A DNA stretch of 64,000 nucleotides from an uncultured Saprospiraceae bacterium (GTDB lineage Bacteria > Bacteroidota > Bacteroidia > Chitinophagales > Saprospiraceae): NCBI GenBank assembly GCA_937951615.1, contig CALFBH010000041.1, forward strand, positions 62,001 to 126,000, written 5' to 3'. The translations under genes were made by a program, and so were the position numbers. Positions 9,163 through 18,969 of the stretch are shown one piece after another. The notes under the pieces are model-generated. The model saw nothing but the letters and a program-made list of their open reading frames with translations, ran no database searches and was not told the origin of the DNA. Every line of letters begins with the position of its first letter. Within the stretch, counting starts at the first letter, position 1.

Positions 9163-11511
9163 TCATTTCTTCACAAAACGTTTTGTAATCACCTGCCCTT
9201 CATGTTCCAATGTCAGCATATACGTACCAGATGCTAGTGTTTTGACATTCAGTTGTAGTGGGAATGTTGCCTGCTCCATTCTCGGCATCACTGTACGTCC
9301 TGTAACATCCGTAATCCGCACATTCCAATCTCCTGTTTCCACTGTTTCCAATGTGATTGTCAGTTCCTCGTTTACTGGGTTAGGATACACATCAACTTGT
9401 GCTTCGAGCCTTTCTGTCTCCTCATTGGCAATAGTCAGCGACGAAATATAAGTGGCTATAGCAGGTACGCCCGGTGTAGTAAATCCACGAGTAAACCAAG
9501 CAGAAGTTCTGAGTACATCACCATAGCGCACGAGTGTAACATCATTTGCTGCATTTGCCCGGTCGATAGAGGCATCAATCATCGGATCATAATCTATATC
9601 TTCATAAAAATTCAAAAACATCTGATCCAGTCCTACATATTCAGCCGTCAGCAAGTAATGTGTATTATCTTCCAATGGTACGCCATTCGTATTGGTCGAA
9701 AAGTCGATCAGCGGCAGTGTAATTTGTTGATTGTTTTCTTCTGTTGTATAAGTATAAAAATTATAGGCAATCACCTCAAGCTCTGTATCATCTATCAATC
9801 CGTCATCACTTAAGTCATTCCATCTTTTCAAATATACAGTGACACTTTGTCCCGACAAACCGTCCGCTCCGCCGCTGTATCCGAAAGTAATTGAATCTGC
9901 TTTTTGCCCCATGCCATTGGGTACAAACAGGTGAATACCATATTCAAAAGCACCACCGCCTGCGGGCGAAAATGAATTGGTATCAATAGGTTTCCCATTT
10001 GCATCTAAAGGTGCTTTGGAGTAAGTCTGACTGGTAATTCTAAATTCTGAAGTTGCTGTATTATTCGCAGGATCAACATCCACTTCATCTTGTGAAAGGG
10101 TGTATTCACTGACATAAAAACCCTGTCCGTCTGAAGGCGTGAAGGTCTGTGTTTCCGGCAACATGATGAGCGAATCTGTATCTATATCCAGTATATTAAT
10201 TTGTGTAGAACCTGTAAATGTATTATCCGTCACAAGTGTGCCAGCATTATCATAATAGTCGGTTTCCACTGCAACCGTTACATTGGTCTGCGCAGCAGAG
10301 CCAAGATTGGACGCATAGCTTCCCAGATATATTGGTGCAATCTGGCTTTGAGGCGTAGCATAATTTTCAGCGATCGCCTGCCCTCTAGGTGGTATGCCTG
10401 TACTGTTCGCAGGGCGTTCTACTATTTTTACATCATCCAATATCCAGTAATAAAAATCGCCATCAAAAGTAAACCTGACCTGCACATTGGACGAACCCGA
10501 TGCACCCGGCATATCCATTCGACGAACGTCTGGATTGGGTGAACCATTATTTGCACCAAGATCATCATTCACTGGTGTATTATCACTCCACGTTGTTCCT
10601 CCATCTGTACTAAACGAAAACAAAGCACCTACATCGGTCAGCCCTGCATCATCACCATTCAAGCCTCTAAAAGATTGCGTAAAGCGAACCTGCACCTCAC
10701 TCGTGACACCTGACAAATCAATAATCGGAGAAACCAATTCTGCGGAATTTTTCTGATAAGGTGGGCCTACAGGCTCAACTGTTCCTCCCACGGAATTATA
10801 AGCATCAGAATTAAAGACCATCGCACCATTTCCGGCAGTCACAGAATTTAATACTACTGAAGTCCAGTAACCAAATGCACTGGCAGTAGGTGTCCATTCC
10901 CAAACGGTAGTCGGATCAAGAAGCCCCACAGTTGTCCAGCCATTTAAGCCACCATCAAAATCCCCTTCTCCTGGCGTATTTCCCCATACAATAATATCGT
11001 CTTCTACCAGCAGATCTGCTTCAAACACACAAATATCCACTGTACCCGAATTGGCTGTTGGACTCACGCCCGACCATACCCGCACATAATAGGTAGCGTT
11101 GGTTGCAAGAGAAGCCGGATAGATGATAATCTCGTCATCCGCAGGATTAGAACTGGAAAAACAGGCAAAAGGCAATGCAGCAGTACCACAATCAGGATAT
11201 ACCGCCATGCCGACTGCAGGTACTTGTCCTACATTTCCGAAATAGGTTTTAACAATAACGCCATTCGCCGGCACTGTTGCACCTGTGGTGAAAGAGAACC
11301 AGATGTCATCACCAAACCAGGAACCAGAACAAACGAAGTCTGGCGCAGCAGATCCTGTTCCGCCTACTGTCGTCGCTGTAGTCGCAGTACAAGAGGCTTC
11401 ATCAGCAGCTATAGCAACAGCAATGGCATTGACACATTCGTCGTTGGCAGGCTGTGCCATTGCCAGCGTGCCGACCAGCATCATTAAGAGTAGATTGTAA
11501 ATTTTCTTCAT
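9163..11511 (-). CDS. T9SS-secreted protein with type A sorting domain
   Basis: This is an exported protein of about 782 residues. The chosen start is MKKIYNLLLMMLVGTLAMAQ, a clear signal peptide cut after AMAQ; an upstream in-frame ATG at 11637 would add 42 residues with no signal character. The first about 150 mature residues resemble a PPC-like domain (PANDECVNAIAV...). The middle has MAM/concanavalin-like features (WTTVGLLDPTTVWEW, VQVRFTFDGDFYYWILDDV). The last about 75 residues are a type A sorting domain, with VDVYPNPVNEELTI and a terminal GQVITKRFVKK. It should cross the outer membrane by type IX secretion and be anchored or released. No catalytic domain is recognised. Confidence 0.88.
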   Translation of the reverse strand: MKKIYNLLLMMLVGTLAMAQPANDECVNAIAVAIAADEASCTATTATTVGGTGSAAPDFVCSGSWFGDDIWFSFTTGATVPANGVIVKTYFGNVGQVPAVGMAVYPDCGTAALPFACFSSSNPADDEIIIYPASLATNATYYVRVWSGVSPTANSGTVDICVFEADLLVEDDIIVWGNTPGEGDFDGGLNGWTTVGLLDPTTVWEWTPTASAFGYWTSVVLNSVTAGNGAMVFNSDAYNSVGGTVEPVGPPYQKNSAELVSPIIDLSGVTSEVQVRFTQSFRGLNGDDAGLTDVGALFSFSTDGGTTWSDNTPVNDDLGANNGSPNPDVRRMDMPGASGSSNVQVRFTFDGDFYYWILDDVKIVERPANSTGIPPRGQAIAENYATPQSQIAPIYLGSYASNLGSAAQTNVTVAVETDYYDNAGTLVTDNTFTGSTQINILDIDTDSLIMLPETQTFTPSDGQGFYVSEYTLSQDEVDVDPANNTATSEFRITSQTYSKAPLDANGKPIDTNSFSPAGGGAFEYGIHLFVPNGMGQKADSITFGYSGGADGLSGQSVTVYLKRWNDLSDDGLIDDTELEVIAYNFYTYTTEENNQQITLPLIDFSTNTNGVPLEDNTHYLLTAEYVGLDQMFLNFYEDIDYDPMIDASIDRANAANDVTLVRYGDVLRTSAWFTRGFTTPGVPAIATYISSLTIANEETERLEAQVDVYPNPVNEELTITLETVETGDWNVRITDVTGRTVMPRMEQATFPLQLNVKTLASGTYMLTLEHEGQVITKRFVKK

Positions 11512-11672
11512 GGTCATCAGTTTTATTTTTGTAAAAAATTCGTTTACAATTATAATGAAATAAAACCATATAAGAGCTAATCTTCTTATTTTTAACGCCC
11601 ATGAATAAATTTTAATCTCGGGCAAATGGGAGTGCAATTTGTTATAATTTGAATTTTGTGTTTGAATTTGTA

Positions 11673-11700
11673 TTTGAATTTGTATTTACACTTATCTTTG
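11673..11700 (+). promoter_or_regulatory. Promoter of the GH3 gene
   Basis: A TTTG at 11673-11676 is followed after 16 bp by TATCTTTG at 11693-11700, matching the Bacteroidota -33/-7 consensus. It sits in a run of TTTGAATTTGTA words and would give a very short leader, since the ATG is at 11713. Confidence 0.6.
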
Positions 11701-11712
11701 CAAAAAATAAAC

Positions 11713-13221
11713 ATGGGCATCAAATCCACTCTAGTCAAACCACTCGCAAAATATACCGCCAGAAGCATTCAAAACTGGTCGAAAAATGCAGTGGCTACAC
11801 AAGAAAAAATATTCAAAAATCTCATAAAAAAAGCAGCGAATACTTCCTTCGGCAAGAATCATGGTTTTTCGAATATTCAATCCTATGAAGATTATATACA
11901 GCGTGTGCCTGTACGTGATTATGAAGGCTTAAAAAGCTATTTTGACCGAGTAAAAGACGGCGAGCAAGATGTTTTATGGCCAGGAAAACCTAGCTATTTT
12001 GCCAAAACTTCCGGCACCACTTCTGGTGTAAAATATATCCCAATTACAAAAGACAGCCTGCCCAATCACTTTGGCTCTGCCCGCGACATGACCTTCAATT
12101 ATATCGCCGAAAGCCGGAATTCAAAATTTCTGGATGGCAAGCTGATCTTCCTGTCGGGCAGCCCGGAAATGGATATTCTGAATGGCGTGCATGTCGGGCG
12201 ACTATCTGGCATTTCCAATCATCTGGTACCTAGCTGGCTCAAGTCAAGCCAAATGCCAACTTATCCGACCAACTGCATTGAAGACTGGGAAACAAAGCTA
12301 GACAGCATTGTTGCCGAAACGGTGAAAGAAGATATGCGCATGATCAGCGGCATTCCGCCCTGGGTCGTCATGTATTATGAACGCTTGCTGGACTATACAG
12401 GGAAAAAGCACATCATTGATATTTTCCCCAATTTGTCTTTATTTGCTTATGGCGGCGTAAATTTTGAGCCTTATCGGGCAAAATTGGAAGGCATGGTCGG
12501 CAAAAAAATTGATACGCTGGAAACCTATCCGGCTTCCGAGGGTTTTATTGCTTTTCAAAATGAACAACAAGACCCTGCCCTCTTGCTCAACTCCAATTCA
12601 GGCATCTTCTTCGAGTTTGTTCCAGCTGATGAATTTTTCGATGATAATCCCACCCGTGTTAGTTTGCGCGATGTGAAAATCGGTGTCAATTATGCCATCA
12701 TCATCAACAGCAATGCTGGTTTGTGGGGCTATAATATCGGCGATACGGTGCGCTTTGTTTCCACAGCACCCTATAAATTACTGGTCACAGGACGCATCAA
12801 GCATTTTATCTCTGCCTTTGGCGAACACGTCATCGGAAAAGAAGTAGAAGAAGCTTTGATGACTGTTGCCAATGAAGAAGGTGTTCAAATTGTCGAATTC
12901 ACAGTCGCTCCACAAGTCAATCCGCCTAATGGAGAAACGCCTTACCACGAATGGTTCATTGAGTTTGACAATATGCCAGATGACTTGGTGGCTTTCGCCA
13001 AAAAAGTGGATGCGCAGGTCGTCAGACAGAATACCTATTACAGAGATTTAATAGATGGAAATATTTTGCAGCCTTTAAAAATCAGTCCTTTAAAACCCAA
13101 TGCTTTCCGCCATTATATGAAGTCGCAAGGCAAGCTCGGCGGACAGAATAAGGTTCCTCGTTTGTCAGATAATCGGACAATTGCGGATGCTTTGTTGGCC
13201 TATTGTATAGTAAGCATCTAG
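11713..13221 (+). CDS. GH3 auxin-responsive promoter family protein
   Basis: This 502-residue protein of the GH3 family belongs to the adenylate-forming superfamily. In plants GH3 enzymes conjugate amino acids to acyl-adenylated hormones; the substrate of the bacterial proteins is unknown. Family hallmarks are YFAKTSGTTSGVKYIPIT (ATP-binding motif near residue 95), TLETYPASEGFIAFQ (about 260) and LLVTGRIKHFISAFGEHVIGKEV (about 355-380). The start is MGIKSTLVKP at 11713, placed just after a strong promoter-like element; an earlier in-frame ATG at 11656 lies inside repeat words and is unlikely. Confidence 0.92.
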   Translation: MGIKSTLVKPLAKYTARSIQNWSKNAVATQEKIFKNLIKKAANTSFGKNHGFSNIQSYEDYIQRVPVRDYEGLKSYFDRVKDGEQDVLWPGKPSYFAKTSGTTSGVKYIPITKDSLPNHFGSARDMTFNYIAESRNSKFLDGKLIFLSGSPEMDILNGVHVGRLSGISNHLVPSWLKSSQMPTYPTNCIEDWETKLDSIVAETVKEDMRMISGIPPWVVMYYERLLDYTGKKHIIDIFPNLSLFAYGGVNFEPYRAKLEGMVGKKIDTLETYPASEGFIAFQNEQQDPALLLNSNSGIFFEFVPADEFFDDNPTRVSLRDVKIGVNYAIIINSNAGLWGYNIGDTVRFVSTAPYKLLVTGRIKHFISAFGEHVIGKEVEEALMTVANEEGVQIVEFTVAPQVNPPNGETPYHEWFIEFDNMPDDLVAFAKKVDAQVVRQNTYYRDLIDGNILQPLKISPLKPNAFRHYMKSQGKLGGQNKVPRLSDNRTIADALLAYCIVSI

Positions 13222-13226
13222 TGCTG

Positions 13227-13254
13227 AATAGGAAAATATCGAATATCGAAGTAA
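13227..13254 (+). repeat. Left 28-bp inverted repeat bracketing the type I RM locus
   Basis: The sequence begins AATAGGAAAATATCGAATA and is repeated in inverted orientation at 20874-20901 with 27 of 28 bases identical. The two copies enclose hsdR, hsdS and hsdM with no housekeeping gene between them. A weaker related word occurs at about 23914-23937. Confidence 0.65.
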
Positions 13255-13275
13255 AAAATAAGACGAATTAAGTTA

Positions 13276-13529
13276 CTATACACTTTTCAATTTGATGACA
13301 ATTTCCCCCTTTGGAGGCAGGGGTGATCGGTTCTAAAGCATCGCATATATCTACATTGAAGGTAATCTCGTAAGAGATTACGTCCCCTCTTGAGAGGGGA
13401 ACCAAAGGGGTGTGTTGGCCGGAATACTGACAAATAGTTGAGCATACAATTCGTTCAACCCTTTTCTACCTAACACACCCCTCTATTCCCCTCTCAAGAG
13501 GGGACGTATTTCGCAAAGCGAAATACCTT
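13276..13529. mobile_element. Composite palindromic intergenic element, copy 1
   Basis: The element starts with CTATACACTTTTCAATTTGA and contains GTAATCTCGTAAGAGATTAC, CCCCTCTTGAGAGGGG, and a right part with CCCCTCTCAAGAGGGGACG and the palindrome GTATTTCGCAAAGCGAAATAC. The same modules in the same order occur at 56121-56407. Its left end is shared with elements at 17119 and 20581. No coding capacity is seen. It behaves like a non-autonomous, hairpin-rich repeat. Confidence 0.6.
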
Positions 13530-13620
13530 CTTTAAAGACGAATATTAGACTTTATTCGATATTCAAAAAAATATTGGTGCATTCCTGGCTAATCAACATG
13601 CTGAACATTTTTAAAATCCT

Positions 13621-16600
13621 CTAGGCACCCACCGCATTTCCATTAATAACATCAATGATTCTCGCAATCTTGATGATATCAGCATCATTATCAAATACGC
13701 CACTAATTCCCTGGTCATTCAAATCCGTAAAAGGAGCTTCATACAACATGGATTTATCAATCATACCATTCTTAGTTAGGTAGGAAATGATGGTCTTAAT
13801 GAAAGTCATTTGATCCGCTCTTAAATTCCCTACTTGCAAAAACTCCGCAAAAGCTTCATTGAGTGCTGCTTGCTCCAAACCTGTAACACTTCTAATAAAA
13901 GCTCCTAAAGGCTTTTCACCATATTCTCGTACAAAGTCCTCCTTTGTGCCTGCGACACTCTCCGTAAACAAAATTTCCTCTAAGGCATCCAATTCGGATT
14001 GAGTAATGGGGATATTATTACAAAGCTTATGAATCGTTAAATGCTTTTTGTTCTTTCTGATATAGCTTTCTACTCGGTCTTTATAAGATTGCAAACTCAC
14101 ATAGGCAGTGCTTACAGGCTCTCTAACCTGAATGCCTTCATAATCCAATTTGTCTTCAAAATTAGTGTAAATAGGAGCTTGTTTTTCAGCTTCTAAATAT
14201 TTGATCAAATCCCTTAATGCCGTTCTAAGCTCTTCCAGCTTTTTCACATTAATGCCCGCCCAATAATGCTCCGTTTGAATTTCTTTAATCAATGGAAGAC
14301 GGACAAATACTTGTGGAATATTGTCTTTCTTTTCTAAAGCAACTGCCGTCGCATGGATCTTGCTGATGTATTTTCCTGCATCGCCTGAACCCGTCAATAA
14401 GACAATCTGATACACCAGCACCAACATATCAAATCTTCTGGCGAGTTCATCATCGCCTTTAGCAGCAGGCTGCAAGTGGGATAAGTGGGTGTTTATTTCC
14501 TGAATATCACCTTTTGAAAGGTTCAGCCATTTGCTTTTATTGCTGTATGCTTCGACATACCTCAATTGCTTTCTAACGACAAACCGATCTTTATCTAAAC
14601 TTTGTATGGCTTTATGCAATTCTGAAAGATAGGCATCTCTAATCTCAATTTCATCTGGGGTTTTGTCTGATAAGTGGCTAATGAGCTGAGATACTTTTAG
14701 CTTCGCTTCAAATATTTGCTGAAGCAAAGGCTTCATATTTTGTGTCGTCGCCCCGTCCGGATGTTCATCAAAGAATTCAAAATTTTGACAATAATCAAAT
14801 ATCATAAACTCCTTTTTATCCTCGCCCGGACCAAATAAATTCTCGCATAACCTCGTCCCTCTTCCGATCATCTGCCAAAACTTAGAAGAACTTTTTACAA
14901 TTTTAAAAAATACCAAATTCACCACCCTCGGCGCATCTACGCCTGTATCCATCATATCTACAGATACCGCAATCTGGGGTTCTTGTTCTTCGTAAACATC
15001 CGTAAATTTCTCTAAAAGGTCTTGTGCTTTGCTTTCATAATTGTCGATGACCTTTAAAAAATGACTGCTATATTCGGGATAATTTTTATTAAACCTTTCT
15101 TCTATAAACACAGCATGTTTATGGTTTTTGGCAAAAATAATGGTCTTGCCTATTTTATCGCCTCCACTCACCTTGATCCCATCATTCATAAGATGTTCTA
15201 ATACCTTATCAACGGTATCTGTATTGAACAGCCATTTATTAATGGCAGCACTACCAATTTCATCTGGTGCTTCGGCATTGGTGGGATCTCCAAATTTTTC
15301 TTCATACTCCTCTTTTTCTCTATCCAAAAGATCAGCATATCTAATGCCTTCCCTTTGAAATTTGAGCGGTACGCTAATAGATTTTGGAGGCACTAAGAAA
15401 CCTTGGGCTACGGCAGTATTGAGCTCATAGGCAAAAGTGGGATTATCATCTTCAATACCAAAAAGTCCGTAGGTATTGTGGTCAATATCTTTTTTCGGCG
15501 TAGCGGTCAACCCAATGAGCATGGCATCAAAATAGTCAAAGATGGCTCTGTATTTTTGATAGACCGAACGGTGGGCTTCATCAATGATGATAAGATCAAA
15601 ATGACCAACGCCATAAAACCGTTGATCGGCTGTTTTTACCTTGTCTATTTTGTTGATAATTGTGGGATAGGTCGAAAAAACCAAACGGGTGCTCTTATCT
15701 TCTTTTTCCTTCGTCAAATCTATCGCCGACAATTCTGGCAAGTGTTCCTTAAAAGCATTTTTAGCCTGGGTGACGAGGGCATTTCTATCCGCAAGAAAAA
15801 GCACCCTTTTTGCCCAATTGCATTTGGTCAACATATCCACAATAGCGGCGGATGTTCTCGTCTTTCCACTACCGGTCGCCATCACAAGTAAGCTCTCTCT
15901 TTTCGCGCCTCGAAAGCTGCCGGGTTTTCCATATTTATTATCGACGACAAGGTTTTCAGCAATCCTTTTAATGGCTTCCAATTGATAATCTCTACCCGCA
16001 ATTGCCATATTGACCTTGAAGGTTCTTAAATCCTTTCTTGTTTGTCGCCTGTCTATCAATAATTGCAGCTCATCCTGACTATAAAACCCTTCTATTTCCC
16101 GGTCTTTATAGAAAGTATCGTCCCAAATAAAGGTTTCAAATCCATTCGTATAAAAGATAATGGGACGCTGCCCGTGCATGGCTTCCAAACAGTCGGCATA
16201 CAAACTGGCCTGGTGTCTGCCTTTTCTGGCATCCGCCATTGTTCTTTTGGCTTCAATCACCGCTAAAGGCTTGCCGTCTTTGCCCCAAAGCACATAATCT
16301 GCATAACCAATGCCCGAAGGGTTGGTACTGGCGGGCATGCCCTTGACTTGATATTCCAAATCTCTGCCTTCGGTGAGCTTGTCCCAACCTGCATCTTTGA
16401 GTAAGACATCTATATAGAGTTTCCTCGTGACCGATTCCGGGATGAGCATCGGAATGCTTATGTCTGGGTCTTCGACTTTTTCTCTTTCTGCTCTCCGCTG
16501 GGTATTGGCTTTTTGCTGTGCGGCTATTTGTTTTTGTAGCAGTTCAATTCGTGCTGCCTGTTCTTCTATTTTAGCCCGTTTTTCTTTGTCTAATGCCCTT

Positions 16601-17079
16601 CTTTCATCCAGTACTTTTTCTAATTGTTGTAAGGTTTTAAGGGTTTCTTTTTGCTCATTCCCGTCGGGAATTTTTCCCATATCAAAGGCAGGAACGGAGA
16701 TTTCTTCTTCGCTGTAATACACCCCCAAAAAGCTCAAAAACCGAAAGAGGTTTTTGATGCAGAGGATGGACTTACTTTGGGGAATGGACTTGCCGTGTGC
16801 CGCATCATTTCCTATATAACGGATGAGGTTGATTTCCCCGAACATGGAAGGTTTGATCATGTCTCTAAAACACTGCTCATGAATCAGACTGGAGAGCCTG
16901 TCGTCATAGGGCCATTCTAAATCTTCATCATTATCATAAAGCCATTGCACCGCCTTTTCTAAGGCAGATCTGGAGATCATCGCACTGGCTTTGGGAGAGC
17001 TTAAGGTGAGCTGTTCTGCTTCTTTGGCTTCTCTAAATATGCCTGACCATTCTTTTTCTAAAAATTGGAAGTTGGACAT
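13621..17079 (-). CDS. hsdR: Type I restriction enzyme, R (motor/endonuclease) subunit
   Basis: HsdR cuts and translocates DNA that lacks the methylation of its HsdM/HsdS partner. The 1152-residue protein begins with a DUF4145 domain (about 1-115) and a coiled coil rich in Glu, Lys and Gln (about 140-205). The PD-(D/E)xK nuclease region has YADYVLWGKDGKPLAVIEAK (about 255-280). The helicase motor has Walker A ATGSGKT near residue 400, the DEAH box in LIIIDEAH near 500 and motif VI QMIGRGTR. A C-terminal EcoEI-like region follows. It is intact. It is separated from hsdS by 687 bp that carry two transposon-like elements, so it may be transcribed separately from hsdMS. Confidence 0.96.
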   Translation of the reverse strand: MSNFQFLEKEWSGIFREAKEAEQLTLSSPKASAMISRSALEKAVQWLYDNDEDLEWPYDDRLSSLIHEQCFRDMIKPSMFGEINLIRYIGNDAAHGKSIPQSKSILCIKNLFRFLSFLGVYYSEEEISVPAFDMGKIPDGNEQKETLKTLQQLEKVLDERRALDKEKRAKIEEQAARIELLQKQIAAQQKANTQRRAEREKVEDPDISIPMLIPESVTRKLYIDVLLKDAGWDKLTEGRDLEYQVKGMPASTNPSGIGYADYVLWGKDGKPLAVIEAKRTMADARKGRHQASLYADCLEAMHGQRPIIFYTNGFETFIWDDTFYKDREIEGFYSQDELQLLIDRRQTRKDLRTFKVNMAIAGRDYQLEAIKRIAENLVVDNKYGKPGSFRGAKRESLLVMATGSGKTRTSAAIVDMLTKCNWAKRVLFLADRNALVTQAKNAFKEHLPELSAIDLTKEKEDKSTRLVFSTYPTIINKIDKVKTADQRFYGVGHFDLIIIDEAHRSVYQKYRAIFDYFDAMLIGLTATPKKDIDHNTYGLFGIEDDNPTFAYELNTAVAQGFLVPPKSISVPLKFQREGIRYADLLDREKEEYEEKFGDPTNAEAPDEIGSAAINKWLFNTDTVDKVLEHLMNDGIKVSGGDKIGKTIIFAKNHKHAVFIEERFNKNYPEYSSHFLKVIDNYESKAQDLLEKFTDVYEEQEPQIAVSVDMMDTGVDAPRVVNLVFFKIVKSSSKFWQMIGRGTRLCENLFGPGEDKKEFMIFDYCQNFEFFDEHPDGATTQNMKPLLQQIFEAKLKVSQLISHLSDKTPDEIEIRDAYLSELHKAIQSLDKDRFVVRKQLRYVEAYSNKSKWLNLSKGDIQEINTHLSHLQPAAKGDDELARRFDMLVLVYQIVLLTGSGDAGKYISKIHATAVALEKKDNIPQVFVRLPLIKEIQTEHYWAGINVKKLEELRTALRDLIKYLEAEKQAPIYTNFEDKLDYEGIQVREPVSTAYVSLQSYKDRVESYIRKNKKHLTIHKLCNNIPITQSELDALEEILFTESVAGTKEDFVREYGEKPLGAFIRSVTGLEQAALNEAFAEFLQVGNLRADQMTFIKTIISYLTKNGMIDKSMLYEAPFTDLNDQGISGVFDNDADIIKIARIIDVINGNAVGA

Positions 17080-17117
17080 GTTAATAATTGTTAATTATTA
17101 ATTGTGAATTATAAGTT

Positions 17118-17426
17118 GCTATACACTTTTCAATTTGATGACAATTTCCCTCCAAAGCAGGGCTGATTGGTTCTATTTTACAAGTCCTGAAAGGACGATA
17201 TATGTCAGCGATGGAAGGATTCCATCGTTTCCAAAAGCATGCCATTCAAGCCCTGAAAGGGCGGCATAAAGCTATTTCGCCCTTTCAGGGCTGGCAAATA
17301 TGGGGTATAAACAAAAATAGGACTGCGTCCTATCCTGACATATTACGTCCTTTCAGGACTTTTTTAGAACCAATCACCCCTGCCTCAAAAGGGGGATAAT
17401 TCAGTGTTTTAGCAAAAGTGTATAGC
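17118..17426. mobile_element. Nested-palindrome, transposon-like element (about 309 bp)
   Basis: The ends are the 13-bp inverted repeat GCTATACACTTTT / AAAAGTGTATAGC. Inside are further mirrored pairs in nested order: GATTGGTTCTA/TAGAACCAATC, AAGTCCTGAAAGGACG with its complement, ATATGTCAG/CTGACATAT, and AGCCCTGAAAGGGCG with its complement. The whole element could fold into one long hairpin. It has no ORF of its own. No clear target-site duplication is seen. Confidence 0.65.
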
Positions 17427-17577
17427 TGTTTACCCGAATAGCGAAAGCAAAACTTTTTTCTTTTATAATATTCTTTTTCATAAAAATGCTTTTGATAATG
17501 GTTAGTTGTTAGTTGTTAATTATTAATGGTTAGTTGTTAATGGTCAATTAACCCATTAATAATTAAAAAATAAGGTA

Positions 17578-17730
17578 GTGTTCGACTAAAGTATGATTGA
17601 GTAAACTCCGTTGTCGTCAGACGAATTCGGTTAGAAATACGGCATATCTAAAGGGATAAATCACCAATCCCGATAGCTATCGTGGATAAAATCCTTCGTC
17701 TGCCGACTATTCCATACTTTAATCGAACAC
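17578..17730. mobile_element. MITE-like element with 18-bp terminal inverted repeats (about 153 bp)
   Basis: The left end GTGTTCGACTAAAGTATG is mirrored by CATACTTTAATCGAACAC at the right end, with one mismatch. The flanking TAAGG / CCTTA can extend the pairing after a 2-base offset. The interior has a weaker inverted pair (GTCGTCAGACGAA / TTCGTCTGCCGAC). There is no ORF. Confidence 0.65.
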
Positions 17731-17766
17731 CCTTAAAAATAATAATTAACAATTAATAATTAACAA

Positions 17767-18969
17767 TTAAAAAAGCTCCCCCTTAAATGCCTGCTGCAAT
17801 AGACTGTTAAATAAATCTTCTGCTTTGGATAAGCTGGTTTTTAATTTTGCTTTTTGTGATTGAATTAATAGTAAATTCTTTAAAAACTTTTCTTGCATTT
17901 CAATAGGAGGAGAAATAATAGGAAATTCTTCTAAATGATCTTTATTAAGTTGTCTTTTATCAATTCCTCCTACACAAACTCTCCTAATATACCCTCTATA
18001 TTCTTTAGTTGTAAGGATGTGCAGGACAAATTCATTGATAATACCATCATTAAGTCTTATTAAATAAACATGACCATTAACATTAGCTTTGTCGTCTTCT
18101 CCTAGATACATTGCAGCCCTCCCCAAGCTGCTATTCTCTGTATTAATCCTGCCCGTTTTAGTCATTAAAATATCCCTATGCTTTAAACTACTTTTCATCA
18201 TTTTATCATGAGTAGCTTGATCAATAAAGGCAACATTTTCATATACCACTCTATTCTTCCAGATATTTTGACTTCTAAAAAATGTGATGCCTTCCTTTAC
18301 ATATACCTTACTTCCTCCTTTCGGAGTATTTCCACTATGTATTTTTGTGGAAATATTTTTTAATTTATCAACTTCCCACCCCATAGGATTCCTAACAGGA
18401 TCCCCAAACATCTCCAAAAACAAACTCTGCGTCAATTCCTCATACTTCCCGATCAGTGCTTTTGTTTTTTGTCGATAGGCATCTGCTGCATCCAAGATCG
18501 CGGCTATCTTTTTTTGCTGGGCTAGTGGGGGGAGGGGGATCTTGAGATTTCTAAGTATTCCAAGTGAGACAAACTTTTGAGTCCCACCTTTCATTGATCG
18601 TTCAATTTGTCTAATGATTACATTAGAATTAATAAGATGAAGAAAGTATTTGTTGTATAGCCTTTTATCGGTGAACTTAAACAAAGCCATATTTTTTATT
18701 GCGTATGAAGGCTCTTTTTCCACAAAAGCATAATTCCCTATTGAACCTATCATCGAATATAATACATCACCCTTATCAACTTTAGACCTTTTGTTGATAG
18801 CTTTGTAATCTTCTTCTGAAATAAGATTTACATTATTAAAATCAATAATTCCCTTTTTAAGATTTTTAGATGTAATCAATGGATACCCCTCCGTGACATA
18901 TTTAGGGCTGTCATGAGTTCCATCCCTTATGTCTAAGACCTCATTTGATATTACTTCAATCCAACTCAT
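17767..18969 (-). CDS. hsdS: Type I restriction enzyme, S (specificity) subunit
   Basis: HsdS provides target recognition for the type I methylase and nuclease. The 400-residue protein has two target-recognition domains separated by the conserved helical spacer PLPPLAQQKKIAAILDAADA at about residues 145-170. The second conserved region near the C-terminus is less exact (SPPIEMQEKFLKNLLLIQSQ). The length is normal and no frameshift is seen. The ATG overlaps the hsdM stop by 4 bp, so hsdM and hsdS form a coupled operon. Confidence 0.94.
   Translation of the reverse strand: MSWIEVISNEVLDIRDGTHDSPKYVTEGYPLITSKNLKKGIIDFNNVNLISEEDYKAINKRSKVDKGDVLYSMIGSIGNYAFVEKEPSYAIKNMALFKFTDKRLYNKYFLHLINSNVIIRQIERSMKGGTQKFVSLGILRNLKIPLPPLAQQKKIAAILDAADAYRQKTKALIGKYEELTQSLFLEMFGDPVRNPMGWEVDKLKNISTKIHSGNTPKGGSKVYVKEGITFFRSQNIWKNRVVYENVAFIDQATHDKMMKSSLKHRDILMTKTGRINTENSSLGRAAMYLGEDDKANVNGHVYLIRLNDGIINEFVLHILTTKEYRGYIRRVCVGGIDKRQLNKDHLEEFPIISPPIEMQEKFLKNLLLIQSQKAKLKTSLSKAEDLFNSLLQQAFKGELF

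Larger units (their letters stand above)
13222..13620. other. 399-bp spacer: island-edge inverted repeat plus composite repeat
   Basis: There is no gene here. At 13227-13254 lies one copy of a 28-bp sequence whose inverted partner is at 20874-20901. At 13276-13529 lies a composite intergenic element shared with 56121-56407. The last about 90 bp, before the hsdR stop, contain only TTCGATATTC- and TGCATTC-like words. Confidence 0.7.
17080..17766. other. 687-bp spacer between hsdR and hsdS holding two inverted-repeat elements
   Basis: There is no gene here. Two palindromic elements (17118-17426 and 17578-17730) sit among AT-rich words of the TTAATAATTAACAATTAAT and TTAGTTGTTAATGG type at 17080-17110, 17490-17575 and 17735-17770. 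Confidence 0.7.

Noticed and set aside
11649-11888. Short ORF overlapping the GH3 start
   Set aside because: It is out of frame with a well-supported gene and its first codons are repeat words.
17767-18969. Phase-variable hsdS with inverted partner
   Set aside because: Only one hsdS is present, with no second target-recognition cassette, recombinase or inverted TRD copies in the window.
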